A stretch of 6,606 nucleotides of DNA from Bacillota bacterium. Its GTDB lineage: Bacteria; Bacillota_C; Negativicutes; Sporomusales; Sporomusaceae. Where the stretch lies: the NCBI GenBank assembly GCA_023441125.1, contig JAEZQV010000365.1:1-6606 (forward strand), in the 5' to 3' direction. Within the stretch, counting starts at the first letter, position 1. The number at the start of each line of letters is the position of its first letter. A program made the translations under genes and the position numbers. The notes below the pieces were generated by a model, which was not told the origin of the DNA, did no database searches, and saw nothing but the letters and a program-made list of their open reading frames with translations. Shown piece after piece: positions 5,638 through 6,606 of this stretch.

Positions 5638-6414
5638 ATGAAGATAGGCTTTTTTGACTCTGGCATAGGCGGTTTAACGGTACTTCATCACGCTTTACGG
5701 CTACTGCCAAACGAAAATTATATTTACTATGCCGATACATTACATGTACCGTACGGGGAGAAATCCAAGAGCGAGGTACGAAAATACGTATTTGAAGCTG
5801 TCGATTTTATCGCACAACAAGGTGTTAAAGCCCTAGTCATTGCCTGTAATGCGGCCACAAGCGCCGCAGCCAGGGAGTTGCGGGAAACGTACGTCTTCCC
5901 TATCATCGGCATAGAACCGGCGGTAAAACCCGCGATTATCAAAAGCCAGGCGCGAGGCGCCCGGGTGCTGGTATTAACGACAAACCTGACGCTGCGGGAA
6001 GATAAATTTAATAATCTGGTCAACAAACTTGACAGCGACCATATTGTCGATGGCCTTGCTCTGCCCGGACTGGTAAAGTTCGCCGAAAGGTTTGAGTTTA
6101 GTGAAGAAGTATTATTACCTTATTTTAGAGACCAATTGGCCCCATTTCAGCTCGATCAATACGGAACGGTAGTACTGGGCTGTACTCATTTTCCTTTCTA
6201 TAAAGATCTATTGCAGAAGCTTTTTCCGGCGGAAGTGGATATTATTGACGGCGGCATAGGTACGGCCGAGAATTTAAAAAGAACTATGGAAAGAATGGGC
6301 AGAATCAACGAAGGCAGTGGCGAGATAGAATATTATCAATCCGGTGTCAGAGTAAAGGATGAGCAAACACTGCACCAGTATGCCAAACTACTTGAGAGAC
6401 TAGACAAAATGTAA
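5638..6414 (+). CDS. murI: Glutamate racemase, YrpC-like subgroup
   Basis: A 258-residue cytoplasmic, cofactor-independent racemase that interconverts L- and D-glutamate, supplying D-Glu for peptidoglycan (used by MurD). Two alpha/beta halves carry the catalytic cysteines C70 (IACNAATS) and C182 (LGCTHFP), with D7-S8 in FFDSGIGG, the VPYG loop (37-40), E150 and H184 as supporting active-site residues. The length is normal and nothing is missing. The text ALPGLVKFAE (141-150) and GCTHFPFYK is closer to what I recall of B. subtilis YrpC than of RacE, where this region normally reads CP-x-x-VP-x-x-E. A second racemase elsewhere in the genome is therefore possible but cannot be seen here. The ATG at 5638 has GAGGT at 5624-5628, nine bases upstream. 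It is preceded by a 162-nt gap and is not next to other cell-wall genes in this window. It is convergent with the transporter gene at the right edge. Confidence 0.95.
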   Translation: MKIGFFDSGIGGLTVLHHALRLLPNENYIYYADTLHVPYGEKSKSEVRKYVFEAVDFIAQQGVKALVIACNAATSAAARELRETYVFPIIGIEPAVKPAIIKSQARGARVLVLTTNLTLREDKFNNLVNKLDSDHIVDGLALPGLVKFAERFEFSEEVLLPYFRDQLAPFQLDQYGTVVLGCTHFPFYKDLLQKLFPAEVDIIDGGIGTAENLKRTMERMGRINEGSGEIEYYQSGVRVKDEQTLHQYAKLLERLDKM

Positions 6415-6439
6415 TTGACGCCGCGGGTAGCCATACAGC

Positions 6440-6606
6440 CTACTGCAAATTTGTACAATTAGACTTGCGGCTTTGCAGCAGTTTGTCGCCGGTTTCACTG
6501 AAGAATGCAGCGCCTAAAATGAGAATGCCGCCGAGTAGCTGCTGAAAGGTAAGCGGCTCTCCCAGCAATACCGCAGAAATAAACACAGCCGTAATGGGGT
6601 CTAAAT
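6440..6606 (-). CDS. EamA/DMT-family transporter, C-terminal fragment (cut by window edge)
   Basis: The last 54 residues of a minus-strand gene whose beginning lies beyond the right edge; the stop codon occupies 6440-6442. The visible protein starts LDPITAVFISAVLLGEPLT and continues with a hydrophobic segment around LLGGILILGAAFFSE. This matches the typical end of EamA-domain (drug/metabolite transporter superfamily) proteins: the P-x-x-A-x-x-x-x-x-L-L-GE-x-L motif of the ninth helix followed by the tenth helix G-x-x-L-I-x-G. A polar tail of about 18 residues (from TGDKLL to the stop) would lie in the cytoplasm. The substrate of such transporters cannot be judged from this part. It is convergent with murI, 25 nt apart. 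Confidence 0.85.
   Translation of the reverse strand, partial: LDPITAVFISAVLLGEPLTFQQLLGGILILGAAFFSETGDKLLQSRKSNCTNLQ

Noticed and set aside
6415..6440. Terminator between the convergent murI and transporter genes
   Set aside because: Only a 4-bp GTAG/CTAC pairing and a CCGCGG palindrome are seen, with no T-run on either strand.

Overview
The window looks like part of the chromosome of a Firmicutes-type anaerobe. The evidence is the strong AGGAGG-type ribosome sites, tight co-directional gene packing, a YrpC-like glutamate racemase and a Fur protein with two CxxC zinc pairs. The mid-range G+C and the style of the proteins would suit Negativicutes (Sporomusa/Pelosinus-like), but that placement is a guess from impression and not something the sequence proves.

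Positions 1-4947 hold the distal part of one operon, read left to right: a polytopic membrane protein with a C-terminal Fe-S-type DUF2318 (FtrD-like) domain, two MacB/FtsX-type ABC permeases, their LolD/MacB-type ATPase, and a small FMN-binding lipoprotein. Gaps between genes are only 6-17 nt, and a perfect 14-bp stem with a T-run ends the unit. The gene order DUF2318 - permease - permease - ATPase - redox protein matches the back half of the Campylobacter jejuni iron uptake locus Cj1658-Cj1665 (FTR1 permease, P19, DUF2318 protein, two permeases, ATPase, thioredoxin-like proteins). In this window the thioredoxin-like position is taken by an FMN lipoprotein. By this analogy the FTR1 and P19-like genes should lie just left of position 1, but they are not in the window. 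The working model is a redox-coupled iron uptake system in the cell envelope, with the Fe-S and FMN domains handling electrons and the ABC complex supplying ATP-driven work.

Positions 4945-5517 hold a separately transcribed Fur-family regulator. It has its own likely promoter overlapping the end of the operon terminator, a short dyad near the expected transcription start, and a GC-rich hairpin after its stop. The Fe(II)-site residue that separates Fur from PerR is Glu here, which favours Fur and fits the iron context.

Positions 5638-6414 encode a complete glutamate racemase (D-glutamate for peptidoglycan). From 6440 to the right edge, on the minus strand, lies the C-terminal end of an EamA/DMT-family membrane transporter, convergent with the racemase. 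There are no RNA genes, insertion sequences or CRISPR arrays that I can support, and no gene-free stretch longer than 300 bases.
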